Shown here: positions 33,164 to 42,893 of the stretch, piece by piece
Position numbering within the stretch: the first letter of the stretch is position 1
How the letters are laid out: each line of letters opens with the position of its first letter
NCBI RefSeq assembly: GCF_002259745.1
Contig: NZ_MWWW01000004.1
Coordinates: 1-64,000 of the forward strand
Origin: Bifidobacterium myosotis
GTDB taxonomy: Bacteria > Actinomycetota > Actinomycetes > Actinomycetales > Bifidobacteriaceae
Length of the DNA: 64,000 nt
Reading direction: 5' to 3'
The notes under the pieces: model-generated
Told to the model about the DNA's origin: nothing
Database searches by the model: none
The model's input: only the letters and a program-made list of their open reading frames with translations
Program-made: the position numbers and the translations under genes

Positions 33164-33802
33164 TCAGCAGTATCCGTCCCACAACGGCGAGGGGAAGATG
33201 GCCGGCTCCAGCGAAATCCATTCGTCATTGAGGTCGATGGCCGGCTCACGCAGCCATCGCAGCTGTATGCCGTCCATGATCTCCAGAGCGCGCCGCACGG
33301 TGGGACGCACTTCCTCGAAATCCCCGAACGATTCGGGAACACGCCAATCGAAATGCGAGTAATACGCCCAGATGGAGTCCGGACGGCCCGCGAACTCGTC
33401 GTGCAGCGGATGGTCGGGATTGAACGATTCGACCTGGAGCATCGAGAACATCTGGACAAGCCTGGGCCGCTTGGAATTGTGACGCACCAAAAAGCGCAGG
33501 TATGCGGGCAGTCTGAGGTTGCCGGGCTCTGAACCCGGCAGACCCGTGGCCATGAAGTCCTCGATGTTGCCGGACATGTTGTAATTCTCGCGGTACACCA
33601 TCGCCAGCAGGTTGTCCTTGCTGCCGATGTACCGCAGCACACCCTGCTTGGTGACGCCCACCACGTCCGCCACATCCTGCACGGACATGCCGTTGTATCC
33701 GCGCTCGGAAATCAAACGGACCGCGGCGTCGAGAATCTCACGACGCCGCTCCTCGGGGGACTTGCGGACGCGCTTGGGCTGGGATGCGGTTGGTGTGGAC
33801 AT
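33164..33802 (-). CDS. TetR-family regulator (paralogue group, copy 3)
   Basis: 212 residues starting MSTPTASQPKRVRKSPEERR. The HTH is in EILDAAVRLISERGYNGMSV, QDVADVVGVTKQGVLRYIGS. The ligand domain has LVQMFSMLQVESFNPDHPLH and the protein ends FPSPLWDGYC. ATG 33802 is preferred since the basic KRVRKSPEERR segment that starts copy 5 follows at once. There is no Shine-Dalgarno sequence, so translation may be leaderless. It is the closest relative of copy 5 (49583-50215) and probably controls the second GH3 and possibly the GH31 behind it. Confidence 0.88.
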   Translation of the reverse strand: MSTPTASQPKRVRKSPEERRREILDAAVRLISERGYNGMSVQDVADVVGVTKQGVLRYIGSKDNLLAMVYRENYNMSGNIEDFMATGLPGSEPGNLRLPAYLRFLVRHNSKRPRLVQMFSMLQVESFNPDHPLHDEFAGRPDSIWAYYSHFDWRVPESFGDFEEVRPTVRRALEIMDGIQLRWLREPAIDLNDEWISLEPAIFPSPLWDGYC

Positions 33803-34015
33803 AGTTGACCAGTGTAAACCAACCGCATTCCGATGGCGGCACGGGACCACCGCCCGCACCCGGATGTGTCGCACATCGGCGACGTGGTCCGTACGCCGCA
33901 TGTCCATGTCGCGCATCGGCCAAGTGGCGTGCATCCATGTCGCGGGGCCGCGGCGCGCGCCACCATGCAGACCCGCTACACCGCCACTTCACCGCACCGC
34001 TACACCATCACATCG

Positions 34016-36691
34016 CTACATCGCGCGCAGCAACGGTTCGGCGAGCGCCTGAATCACCGCCGGTGGCATGTGCGAATCGTCGAAACGATGGCCGGGGTGG
34101 TCGCTCGCGGCGCTTTCCAGCGTGTGCAAGGCGCCCAACGCGCCGGCGCCGCTCTCGCGGATGAGCGCATACGCCCGCTCCTTAGTCAGATAGTCGATCT
34201 GCGCGTCGTAGAGCACCGCGAAGGCGTCCGCAAGCGCCGGATCGTCGGCGATGCGCAATCCGTCGGCGTCAATTACGACTTCCGCCTCCACCGGCACATC
34301 GGCTACCGTCAGCGACAGGCTCAGCGATTCAGCATCGTAGGCCGTCTGCGCCTCGACCGGTTCGCCGCCGACGCTCGCCGACAATGCGGCGCTCGGCGCC
34401 ACGCCGCGGAACGTGACGGTCCACGTACGTCGTTCGGGTACGGCCGCGGCATTGCCGGCGACCGGCGCGATGATGAATCGGGTCTTGACACAATTAGCCG
34501 CGCCGCTGCGATCCGCCGCACCCCGCATCACCGAGTCCGGTATCTCCGCACTCTGCACAGCCGCGCCCTCCACATCCGAGCTACCGGAGGACTGCTCTGA
34601 CGCGCCGCCGGCGACGGCCTCTCCCCCACCCCACTGCAGGGTCAGCGACGTAACCGCCAAGGCCGATTCGTCCGGCCGGGCCTGGTTCGTGCCGTCATCC
34701 TCCTTGAGCTCGAACGCGCCGGACGCGCCGGGGAAGACCGTCACCTCGAGGTGACGCGGATTCCCCACGGTGTTGATCGGACCGTTGGATTCATCCAACC
34801 GCTGCAACGGCACGATGCCGCCGGCCTTGGCGAATACGGGGATGCCGTTCAGCCCGCGCCATACCTCGAACTTGCGGCCATCCGCCGGACGGGACTCATA
34901 GCGACGGCCGGTGAGGAAGTCGAACCAGGTGCCCTGCGGCAGCCATACGTCGGCCTTGGCCATCTGCACGCTGCGATCCGCCGGCGCGACGATTGGCGCG
35001 ACGACCAGCTCGGTGCCGAAGCGGAACTCCTGCTCCACGTCGTATGCGGTGCGGTTCTCCGCCGCCTGCCAGTACATCGGCTCGACCAGCGGACGGCCCT
35101 CGACGGCCGCGCGCCAGTTCATCGAATACAGGTACGGGATGAGCTCGTGGCGCAGGCGCAGGGCCGTATCCATCGCGGCCTCGGTTTCGGGATGGAAGTT
35201 CCACGGCTCCTTGCCGTTGAACGGCGAATCGGTGGAGTGGAGGCGGTTGATGGGGCTGAAGGCGCCGAGCTGGTACCAGCGCGCCTCAAGCTCCTCGTCG
35301 CGGTAGCCGAACATGTGACCGCCGATGTCGTGGCTCCACCAGCCGTAGCCGATGTTCGACGCCGTGGCGGTGAAGTACGGCTGGAATTTCAGCGACTCCC
35401 AGGTGACCACCGTGTCCCCCGAGAAGCCCACCGGATAACGGTGCGAGCCGGGACCCGCGTACCGGGAGAAGGTCAGCGGCCAACGGCCATCACGACCCGA
35501 ATCGAGATAGTGCATGTGGTTGAGCATCCACAATGGGTCCAATCCCTTCTGCCGCGTCACCCCACCCTGCTGCCAATCCAACCACCAGAAATCGGTGCCC
35601 ATGGTCTCGAGCCGGTGGTGGAGGCGGAAGTAGGCGTCCATGAAGTGCGGGCTGGTCAGGTCGAACTCGACCGGGTCTCCGCTCGCAGGGTCGATGCCCA
35701 TATGCCGTGCCGCCTCGCCGTACCCGTCCTCGTAGGCGCGGATGCCGTCGCGCGGATGCACGTTGAGCGTGGTCCTGAGGCCATGCTCATGCAGGGTGCG
35801 CTGGAACCGCTCGGGATCGGGGAAGAACGCGCGGTTCCATGTGTATCCGGTCCAGCCGGAGCCGTACTTGGGGTCCACGTCGTCCACGAGATGCCAATCC
35901 ATGTCGATCACGGCGGTGGTGAACGGCAGGCCCTCCTTCTCGAACCGGCTCACAAGCTCCATGTATTCGGTTTCGGTGTAGCGATGGTAGCGACTCCACC
36001 AGTTGCCGAGTGCGAAGCGCGGCAGCAACGGGGTCGGGCCGGTGAGCCGGTAGAAGTCCCGCACGGCTTCGATGTACCGGTGTCCATAGCCAAAGAAATA
36101 CAAATCGATGCCATCGTTGTCACGCGGCACGACCCATGTGCCGAACGGGTTCGCCTCGCCCTTGATCTCGGCAGCCTCGGCGCCTTCGACGATGACGTTC
36201 GAGGCGGAGTCGTCCAGCACGGCCCAGCCGTCGCGGGAGACGACGCCGAGGCCCAGTTCGGTCTCGCCGTTCACCTCGTCCAGCGTGCGGGCGGTGCCGC
36301 GAAGGTTGCCGCGCTGCGCGTCACCGTAATGCCAGGTGTTCATCTGCGAGTTCGCCACGCCTTTGACCACGATGCTGAGGCCCTCCTTACTGAAGGGCTG
36401 CATGTCGTAGGTCAGACGCAGGGCCGGCGTATCGACGATGAGCAGGCCGTTGCGGACCGTTTGCGTAAAGTGTGGGGCGGCCCCGTCCGGTTCCATACCG
36501 TCTGCCCCCTCACCGACCCCGAGCCAGTTGCGGTCCACCACCATCTGGGTGGCGCGGTCCTCGAAACGGCCGTCATCCTGCCATTCGAGCCGTATCAGCG
36601 ATTCGGTGAGGACGCCGATGCGCCAGCGGTCGCCCTGAATCACCGCCTTGGGGTTCATAACGGGGTTGGTGCGCAGTTGCGGGAAGGTCAT
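34016..36691 (-). CDS. GH31 glycoside hydrolase (second copy)
   Basis: 891 residues, with domains as in the GH31 at 9082-11577. The catalytic core (DFWWLDWQQGG to SPINRLHS, with GFSGDTVV and SHDIGGHMFGYRDEE) is almost identical in protein and largely in DNA. The N- and C-terminal parts are more diverged, and a 50-residue Ser/Gly/Ala-rich insert (EAVAGGASEQSSGSSDVEGA) lies near residue 710. ATG 36691 follows AAGGAG at a normal distance. The partner transporter is not adjacent. It probably acts on a related alpha-glucoside or alpha-xyloside. Confidence 0.92.
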   Translation of the reverse strand: MTFPQLRTNPVMNPKAVIQGDRWRIGVLTESLIRLEWQDDGRFEDRATQMVVDRNWLGVGEGADGMEPDGAAPHFTQTVRNGLLIVDTPALRLTYDMQPFSKEGLSIVVKGVANSQMNTWHYGDAQRGNLRGTARTLDEVNGETELGLGVVSRDGWAVLDDSASNVIVEGAEAAEIKGEANPFGTWVVPRDNDGIDLYFFGYGHRYIEAVRDFYRLTGPTPLLPRFALGNWWSRYHRYTETEYMELVSRFEKEGLPFTTAVIDMDWHLVDDVDPKYGSGWTGYTWNRAFFPDPERFQRTLHEHGLRTTLNVHPRDGIRAYEDGYGEAARHMGIDPASGDPVEFDLTSPHFMDAYFRLHHRLETMGTDFWWLDWQQGGVTRQKGLDPLWMLNHMHYLDSGRDGRWPLTFSRYAGPGSHRYPVGFSGDTVVTWESLKFQPYFTATASNIGYGWWSHDIGGHMFGYRDEELEARWYQLGAFSPINRLHSTDSPFNGKEPWNFHPETEAAMDTALRLRHELIPYLYSMNWRAAVEGRPLVEPMYWQAAENRTAYDVEQEFRFGTELVVAPIVAPADRSVQMAKADVWLPQGTWFDFLTGRRYESRPADGRKFEVWRGLNGIPVFAKAGGIVPLQRLDESNGPINTVGNPRHLEVTVFPGASGAFELKEDDGTNQARPDESALAVTSLTLQWGGGEAVAGGASEQSSGSSDVEGAAVQSAEIPDSVMRGAADRSGAANCVKTRFIIAPVAGNAAAVPERRTWTVTFRGVAPSAALSASVGGEPVEAQTAYDAESLSLSLTVADVPVEAEVVIDADGLRIADDPALADAFAVLYDAQIDYLTKERAYALIRESGAGALGALHTLESAASDHPGHRFDDSHMPPAVIQALAEPLLRAM

Positions 36692-36896
36692 GCCGTGCTC
36701 CTTTGCGGGTGTGCCTTGGGTCCGTCGCGCGCCGAATGCACGCCGGTCGAGCACTCGTTACGAGCACCCGTCAGGCAGGTGCGAAACGCACGCCAAGCAC
36801 GCGCGACGGATCATCGTCATGACAACGATAACATCATCAATTGACGCTCACCCGGCGCAACACCCCACACCGAACCCCAGTCCCATCGATGAGTTA

Positions 36897-36910
36897 CGAT
36901 GAATTCATCG
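36897..36910. promoter_or_regulatory. Palindrome upstream of the AlbA_2 gene
   Basis: CGATGAATTCATCG is a perfect 14-bp palindrome 31 bp before the start at 36942, in a 250-bp divergent region shared with the GH31 gene. It may be an operator for either gene. Confidence 0.4.
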
Positions 36911-36941
36911 ATGACGATTAAGGCTTAACGAGGGGACCGCC

Positions 36942-38585
36942 ATGGGCAGACTGCATGAAAGCGCCACGATTGAATTCAAACGACAGCTCAACGATGCAGC
37001 GAAACGAGAGATCGTCGCTTTCGCGAACTCCGAAGGCGGCGACCTGTACATCGGCATCGACGATGATGGCATCCCCGTCGGCGTGGATGACCCCGATGCC
37101 GTGATGGGCGGCATCGGCGACATGATCCGCAATGCCATCAGACCGGATCTGACCGCATACACCTCCATCGAATGTGAATCGATGGAGGATGGCGCTGGCG
37201 TCATGCGCAACATCGTCCACGTCACCGTACTGCGCGGCGTCAAGCGCCCCTACTATCTCACCGGCAAGGGCATGCGCCCAACCGGAGTGTTCATCCGCCA
37301 CGGCGTTTCCGCCGTACCCGCCAGCGAAGAACGCATTCGACAGATGATTCGAGATGACGACGTCACGGCGTTCGATGCATCCGTAAGCATCGACCAAGAC
37401 CTGACATTCAACGAGGCAGATGCGATATTCGCCCGTCAACAGGTGCCTTGGGGCAAGCCCCAACAACGGTCATTGGGGCTCATCAATTCAGATGGGCTGT
37501 ACACCAACGCCGCGGCCCTGATTTCGGACCAATGCCGACATACCATCAAATGCGCCGTATACCAAGGCAATTCGAAAGCGCGGTTCCTTGCACGTCAGGA
37601 GTTTCAGGGATCGTTACTGCAGCAGCTGGACGATGTATGTCGTTATCTGGAACTCAACAATCCGATACGTTCCGATATCGTGGGCCTGTACCGCAATGAC
37701 ACCTATGCCTATCCACCAGCGGCCCTGCGAGAGGCTCTGCTCAATGCCGTGGTACATCGCGATTACGATTATTCAGGACCCACCTTGGTCAGCATCTATG
37801 CCGACCGCATCGATTTCGTATCGCTTGGCGGACTGGTGAAGGGCATCACGCTCACAGATCTCACCAACGGCATCTCCCAACCTCGTAACACAGTGCTGGC
37901 AAACACGTTCTACCGGCTGGAACTTATGGAAAGCTACGGCAGCGGCATTCCCAAAATCATGGAAGAGTATGCCGGCAACAGCGAATCACCCATTATCCGC
38001 ATCACGCCAAGCGCATTCACCCTGAGTCTTCCTCGATTGGACGGCACCGGAAACGGGGGCAATCCGGTTCACGCCAATCCAACCGATGGGCCCGACATCA
38101 GCGATTGGTTCACCGCCAGAAATCCCTTCCCCTCCGGTCCCGCCATTCAGGAGAAGGGTAACGTTCAAATCGCCGTCCTCAACGGATACCCAACCGGAAA
38201 GGGAGTGGGCACTCTCACCCTGGAACCGGCCGCCAGTACCACATCTCACATCGACGGCGGTTCCGGCACCGAAGCACCGACCGACGACGCAACGAGGCAA
38301 GCGACACGCAACGGCCGCACAGCCATCCCATCGCTGCTCCCATCGGCATCCCATACCGCAACGCCCTCAACGCCGCAAACGAATGCATCCAATTCATCCA
38401 GCACCCTGGAGGAGCTCACTTTGGCGTTAATCCGAAGCACCCCCGAAGGCATTTCCCGGCTGGAAATCCAGCAACGACTTGGAGTCAACAAGAATCGAGC
38501 GGCATACGCACTGCGCAAACTCGAACATGCCGGCCGCATCATGCCCACGGGTACTGCCCGAAACACCCGGTATGTCGCGGCGTGA
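36942..38585 (+). CDS. AlbA_2-domain (Schlafen-type) ATP-binding regulator
   Basis: 547 residues. Residues 5-135 form an AlbA_2 domain (ESATIEFKRQLNDAAKREIV, AFANSEGGDLYIGIDDDGIP). Residues 250-360 carry the helicase-like ATP-binding C-terminal block (PPAALREALLNAVVHRDYDY, GLVKGITLTDLTNGIS, NTVLANTFYRLELMESYGSG). After a 100-residue low-complexity linker a winged helix closes the protein (GISRLEIQQRLGVNKNRAAY). These proteins are putative regulators of unclear target. GGGGACC precedes the ATG. It is monocistronic and divergent from GH31. Confidence 0.85.
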   Translation: MGRLHESATIEFKRQLNDAAKREIVAFANSEGGDLYIGIDDDGIPVGVDDPDAVMGGIGDMIRNAIRPDLTAYTSIECESMEDGAGVMRNIVHVTVLRGVKRPYYLTGKGMRPTGVFIRHGVSAVPASEERIRQMIRDDDVTAFDASVSIDQDLTFNEADAIFARQQVPWGKPQQRSLGLINSDGLYTNAAALISDQCRHTIKCAVYQGNSKARFLARQEFQGSLLQQLDDVCRYLELNNPIRSDIVGLYRNDTYAYPPAALREALLNAVVHRDYDYSGPTLVSIYADRIDFVSLGGLVKGITLTDLTNGISQPRNTVLANTFYRLELMESYGSGIPKIMEEYAGNSESPIIRITPSAFTLSLPRLDGTGNGGNPVHANPTDGPDISDWFTARNPFPSGPAIQEKGNVQIAVLNGYPTGKGVGTLTLEPAASTTSHIDGGSGTEAPTDDATRQATRNGRTAIPSLLPSASHTATPSTPQTNASNSSSTLEELTLALIRSTPEGISRLEIQQRLGVNKNRAAYALRKLEHAGRIMPTGTARNTRYVAA

Positions 38586-38711
38586 TGAGGTGCCGCGTAT
38601 TCCCATGATTGTTGGCGTCGATTCCAGCCAGGAAGTCGAACCGCCGCGCCACCCTGCGTTCACCTGAAACCGGTTGAATGGGGTGGGAGAATCAGTAGAA
38701 GGGAGTCACAC

Positions 38712-39299
38712 ATGGAAGCGGAACCAAACTGGATCGAAGGCGACCCGAAACTGGCACGCATCATCTGGCTACGGCGACGCGGCCACTGGCTGATCGTCAT
38801 GATCACGGTCGGCTCGTTCGCCATGGCGATAGTCGGCTTCCTCTCCCCGTTCGTGGGCACTCATGGTGGCGAGCTCACGTTCTGGGGTTGGGTGCTGTTC
38901 GCCATGATCCCCATATCCTCGATCGCGCTGACCATCCTCTACCTCTATCACCGGTTGAAAGGACGGCCTGCCGACCTGCTGGCCGTCCCCACCGGCGACT
39001 GGCATACACAGCCGCTCGCCCATCCGGACACCACGGACAGCGACGGCGACCCCGTGAAAAGCGACATCAAATATCTCCTGTTCACGCCGGACGTAACCCG
39101 AACCATCACACTCCCCGCCCGACAGGGGACGGACACGGGAACATGCACGTTCATCATCAACCATGGTTGGGCCCGATTCGCCGGCGAAAGCAACACGGCA
39201 CCGGTCAAACAACAGGAGGAAGGAAATCGTCGCATGGCGTGGCTGGAACCAAGACTCACCTACGACGATGATTCGAAAGCGCTGACGGTGTCCGCCTGA
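38712..39299 (+). CDS. Hypothetical two-helix membrane protein
   Basis: 195 residues. Two hydrophobic segments (WLIVMITVGSFAMAIVGFLS and WGWVLFAMIPISSIALTILY) lie at about 33-90, followed by a hydrophilic C-terminal domain of about 100 residues with beta-rich composition. AGAAGGGAG precedes the ATG. I do not recognise the family. It follows the AlbA_2 gene by 126 bp and converges on the GH30 gene. Confidence 0.65.
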   Translation: MEAEPNWIEGDPKLARIIWLRRRGHWLIVMITVGSFAMAIVGFLSPFVGTHGGELTFWGWVLFAMIPISSIALTILYLYHRLKGRPADLLAVPTGDWHTQPLAHPDTTDSDGDPVKSDIKYLLFTPDVTRTITLPARQGTDTGTCTFIINHGWARFAGESNTAPVKQQEEGNRRMAWLEPRLTYDDDSKALTVSA

Positions 39300-39449
39300 C
39301 CGCCTGCAGGGTTCCCATTGGACTGGGTATTCCTGATTTGGTTGAATCCGGCTTCAAAGTATAAGCGCCACACGCATCTTTGGATGGCTTGTCTTTGACG
39401 TTACGTCAAAACCCAACAATCGATCGACGAAGTCCGATACCCCAAGCCA

Positions 39450-39490
39450 AAAGCGCTGTGAGCAACGGGAAACCGCCATCACAGCGCTTT
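39450..39490. terminator. Bidirectional terminator
   Basis: AAAGCGCTGTGA (39450-39461) pairs with TCACAGCGCTTT (39479-39490) over a 17-nt loop. A-rich on one side and T-rich on the other, it suits both the membrane-protein and GH30 transcripts that converge here. The 258-bp gap has no gene. Confidence 0.7.
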
Positions 39491-39557
39491 ATACTTCGGT
39501 CCGACACATCGGGCCGACACATCGGGCCCGGCATGTCCGGCGCTTCAGCCCAACGCG

Positions 39558-40904
39558 TCAGTCCAGCACGAAGGTGTTGAACGAACGCGGGGCGAGCGTG
39601 GCCTTGATGCCGCGAGAGGCGTCGGACGGGTCGGCGAACTCGAACGGCATTTCGGTTTCGAGGGCGTTCTGCGCCACCACGACCACCGTGCCGTCCGGGT
39701 TGCGGAAGGCGATGGCCATCGAGTTGAAGTGGCCGGTGGTGCCCAGCAGCACGGCACCCGGACGCACGTACTTGGAGAAGTGGCGCATCACGTAGTATTC
39801 GGGGTTGCGGCGCACCTCGTGCGTATCGGCGGTGATGGTGAACAGCGAGTTCTGCCACCAGCCCCAAGTGGAATCCTGATCGTCGAGGATCATGTTCCAG
39901 TAGGTGTAGGCGGTGGCGCCGTTGCGAATGTAGTGGTTGATGAGGTGGAACACGTATTCGGCGTATTCCCATGTGTTCCGGCCGTCGCCACACTCGGACT
40001 CGGACTGAATGAGCTCGATCTCCGGCCACGATTCGTGCGTGCGGGCGATGCAGTTCTGTCCGGCCCACTGGTAGGCGATGCCCTTGATGTAGTGGCGGGC
40101 GCGGTCATCGAAGAGGATGTTGTCCACGAAACGGTTGTAGTTGTTGAGCGCCATGCCGTAGCCGCCGCCGGTCCACTTCATGTCCTCCGGGCCGTTGAGC
40201 GTGCCCAGCCAGATGTCGGTGTCGAGCCCGGCCTCATCGAACGCCGGTCCGAGGTAGTCGCGGATGAACTCCTTCAGGGCATCGGAATCCCACAGGGCGC
40301 TCGGGAACTTCTGATCGGCGAAGACCTCGTTCTGCACATGCAGCTGGTTCACGGTGATGCCATGCTCGGCGTAGGCCTGAACATACTTGACCAGATACTT
40401 CGCGTACGCCTTGAGGTTCTCCGGCGTGCGGATCAGACGGCCGTAGTTGTAGGCCTTCGGGCGCTTCATCCAGGTCGGCGGGGACCAGGGGCTCGAGAAC
40501 AGGCGCATATCCGGCTGCCATTCCTGCGCACGGTGGATGTACGGAATCAGGGTCTCCTCGTCGCGTTCGACGGAGAAGCGCTCCATGTCGTAGTCGCCCT
40601 CGACCTCGTCGTAGCTGTACCAGTGGTCGGCGAAGTCGTTGGCACCCACGGGCGCGCGGTTGAACGTGAAGTTCATCTCGTCGGGGCTGAACAGCTCCTT
40701 GATGATCTGGTCGCGTTCGGCTTCGGTCACGGTCTGCAACGGCAGCCAGCCGAGCTCGTTGAAGCAGCCACCGAAGCCGCGCAGTTTCTGGTACTCATTA
40801 CCATCCAGCTGCAGGTCCGGCGCTGCGGTCGCGCCGGTGGCGGCGAGTTCGGCCGTGCGGTCGATGAGCTTGGCGTCCTGGGTGGTGGCGATCCATGTGG
40901 TCAT
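39558..40904 (-). CDS. GH30 glycoside hydrolase
   Basis: 448 residues. The GH30 (beta/alpha)8 fold with flanking beta domain is shown by KLRGFGGCFNELGWLPLQTV, RLFSSPWSPPTWMKRP, the acid/base Glu in NQLHVQNEVFADQKFPS and the nucleophile Glu in IQSESECGDGRNTWEYAEY. The end ATLAPRSFNTFVLD is typical. GH30 includes beta-glucosylceramidases, beta-1,6-glucanases and xylanolytic enzymes. The lack of a signal peptide suggests hydrolysis of an imported oligosaccharide. ATG 40904 follows AAGGAG. Upstream palindromes suggest TetR control shared with the GH51-MFS unit. Confidence 0.88.
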   Translation of the reverse strand: MTTWIATTQDAKLIDRTAELAATGATAAPDLQLDGNEYQKLRGFGGCFNELGWLPLQTVTEAERDQIIKELFSPDEMNFTFNRAPVGANDFADHWYSYDEVEGDYDMERFSVERDEETLIPYIHRAQEWQPDMRLFSSPWSPPTWMKRPKAYNYGRLIRTPENLKAYAKYLVKYVQAYAEHGITVNQLHVQNEVFADQKFPSALWDSDALKEFIRDYLGPAFDEAGLDTDIWLGTLNGPEDMKWTGGGYGMALNNYNRFVDNILFDDRARHYIKGIAYQWAGQNCIARTHESWPEIELIQSESECGDGRNTWEYAEYVFHLINHYIRNGATAYTYWNMILDDQDSTWGWWQNSLFTITADTHEVRRNPEYYVMRHFSKYVRPGAVLLGTTGHFNSMAIAFRNPDGTVVVVAQNALETEMPFEFADPSDASRGIKATLAPRSFNTFVLD

Positions 40905-41050
40905 GGTGTGGACTCCTTCGTTGGCTAGATGCCAGTTGGTTGTGTGCCGGCCTGCGGTACCGCGCGTGCCATATGCCCGCACACGGGTTCCGCCGACCTG
41001 CGACTCTTCGTTGAGTTATGTCTGTACTGACTGTTCGCTACCGGACTTTT

Positions 41051-41159
41051 ATCTAGTAGTTACTAGATAAAATGATAATACAAAGTCAGCAATCGCAGTA
41101 TCGGCGTGTCTCCCGCATGCAACGAGACGCAACGCACTATCTACTTTTCGGTAGATAGT
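41051..41159. promoter_or_regulatory. Two palindromic operators upstream of the GH30 gene
   Basis: ATCTAGTAGTTACTAGAT (41051-41068) has 8-bp arms. ACTATCTAC-TTTTCG-GTAGATAGT (41136-41159) has 9-bp arms and shares ACTATCT/AGATAGT with the operator at 44273-44303. The second may also be a terminator for the GH51 gene, whose stop is at 41233. The 328-bp gap has no gene. Confidence 0.55.
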
Positions 41160-41232
41160 TTAGTCAACGTAAAAGGCCGCCCCGCAGCTCCCCTTCCAGA
41201 GAAACCACAGGACGACCTCCATCCTTAGCATG

Positions 41233-42789
41233 TCAATCGAGCACAATACGCAACGTGTTGACAGAGGCAGGGGCCAACCGAACCGCGATTTCGCAGGTGG
41301 ATGTACCCGGACGAACCTTCACCCGCTCCTCGTCCGCAATATCGACGTCCCGCGCACGCACCATATCAGGCGCGTCGGCAGTATTGCAATCATGCGGATC
41401 AGCCGAAGCCAGCTCACGCATCCGCACAACGCGCGCACCAGCGGGCAACACCAGCGTCGTTTCGGCCACGCTCCCCATATGCGCGTTGGTCAGGTTGACG
41501 AACAATTCGCTACCGTCGCCCGACTTGGAGGCGAACACATACACATGATCGTCATCAGCGTCGGCACGCGGCACGTCGAGCGCCACGGCCCCACGATGCG
41601 GTTGATACATCATGAACACGTCGTAATTCGGTGTAAGGATGGTCTGATCCCCTTCGGTCAGGATGAGCGAATTGAGCACGTTGATGGTCTGCGCGTTGCA
41701 GGCCATCGAGACCTTGTCACAGTTGCGCTGGAGCAGGTCGAGCGTCAGCGCGGTGGTAACAGCATCGCGCATGGTGACCTGCTGCTTCAGGGCCGGACGA
41801 GCGAAGAAGGCAGGCTTATGCCAGTTGCCCCATTCTCCGATGATGAGGTCCACATGTGTCAGCTTCGTATCCATTGCGGTTTCCGGTTCGGCGATGAGCG
41901 CCAGCCCGTCATTCATCAGCCGCCACTGGTCACGCAGGATGTCCTCCAGCTCCAGGCATCCGGCGATGACCTTGTCCCAACCATGTTCGTCGAATTCGGT
42001 GGGCGTGTCCGCATCATCGTCAACGTTCCAGTTGTAGAAATGCAAGTCATACCCGTTGATGCGCGGCTGGCGGTATTCTGCGAGTCCCCGGAAGAAGTCC
42101 TCGGTCCATTTGACGCGCTCACGCGGCTTGTTACCGTCCGGCCCGCATGCGATGGCATACATCGGCGAAGGAGCGAATACATCGGTGGTGAACGACGGCA
42201 TGGCGGAGGCAAAACGACGATATTCGTCAAGGTAGGTGGACGGAGTCATCATGCCGCCTCCCGCCCATACCTCGTTGCCGATGCCCCAATATTTGACGCC
42301 GTAAGGCTTCTCGTGACCGTTGGCGGCGCGCTCAAGTGCCAGATCGGTGGGCTGCTCGCGGTTGCAGTATTCCATCCAGTCTTTCATCTCGGCCACGGTG
42401 CCGGAGAGCATGTTGATGTTGATCCACGGCTCGGCGCCAAGCATCTCACACAGACGCAGAAACTCATCAGTGCCAAAAGCGTGGTTGTCGAGCTCATAGG
42501 TGGCAAAGTTTTCGTTGAATGTGGTCCTGCGTCCGACGCGCGCCCCTACACCGTCACGCCAATGGTAGGTGTCGGCGTAGCAACCGCCGGGCCAACGGAT
42601 GACCGGTGGCTTGAGAGCACGCAGCGCATCGAGCGTGGCCTTGCGATAGCCGGATTCGTTCTCAATGGGCGAGTCTTCCCCCACCCATAGGCCCTCGTCG
42701 ATGCATTCGCCGAGGAATTCGATGAACTGGCCGTGCAGCTTGGGGTCGATGCGGCCGATTTCCTGATTCGGGTTGATGAATACGGTCAT
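41233..42789 (-). CDS. GH51 alpha-L-arabinofuranosidase
   Basis: 518 residues beginning MTVFINPNQEIGRIDPKLHG, typical of intracellular GH51 enzymes. Supporting blocks are VIRWPGGCYADTYHWRDGVG, the acid/base Glu in KYWGIGNEVWAGG and the nucleophile Glu in VDLIIGEWGNWHKP, followed by a beta-sandwich domain ending VNTLRIVLD. It removes L-arabinofuranose side chains from imported arabino-oligosaccharides. The start at 42789 has AAAGGAAACGACC upstream. It follows the MFS gene by 104 bp in the same direction and forms an operon with it. Confidence 0.95.
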   Translation of the reverse strand: MTVFINPNQEIGRIDPKLHGQFIEFLGECIDEGLWVGEDSPIENESGYRKATLDALRALKPPVIRWPGGCYADTYHWRDGVGARVGRRTTFNENFATYELDNHAFGTDEFLRLCEMLGAEPWININMLSGTVAEMKDWMEYCNREQPTDLALERAANGHEKPYGVKYWGIGNEVWAGGGMMTPSTYLDEYRRFASAMPSFTTDVFAPSPMYAIACGPDGNKPRERVKWTEDFFRGLAEYRQPRINGYDLHFYNWNVDDDADTPTEFDEHGWDKVIAGCLELEDILRDQWRLMNDGLALIAEPETAMDTKLTHVDLIIGEWGNWHKPAFFARPALKQQVTMRDAVTTALTLDLLQRNCDKVSMACNAQTINVLNSLILTEGDQTILTPNYDVFMMYQPHRGAVALDVPRADADDDHVYVFASKSGDGSELFVNLTNAHMGSVAETTLVLPAGARVVRMRELASADPHDCNTADAPDMVRARDVDIADEERVKVRPGTSTCEIAVRLAPASVNTLRIVLD

Positions 42790-42893
42790 GGTCGTTTCCT
42801 TTCTGCCTGCAAACCCTTCAGTGCGAAGGCCTCGCGGCCGGATGCTGATTTGATACGAATCCGGGTCGCGGGGCCTAGAGTAACGGGTCGGGT

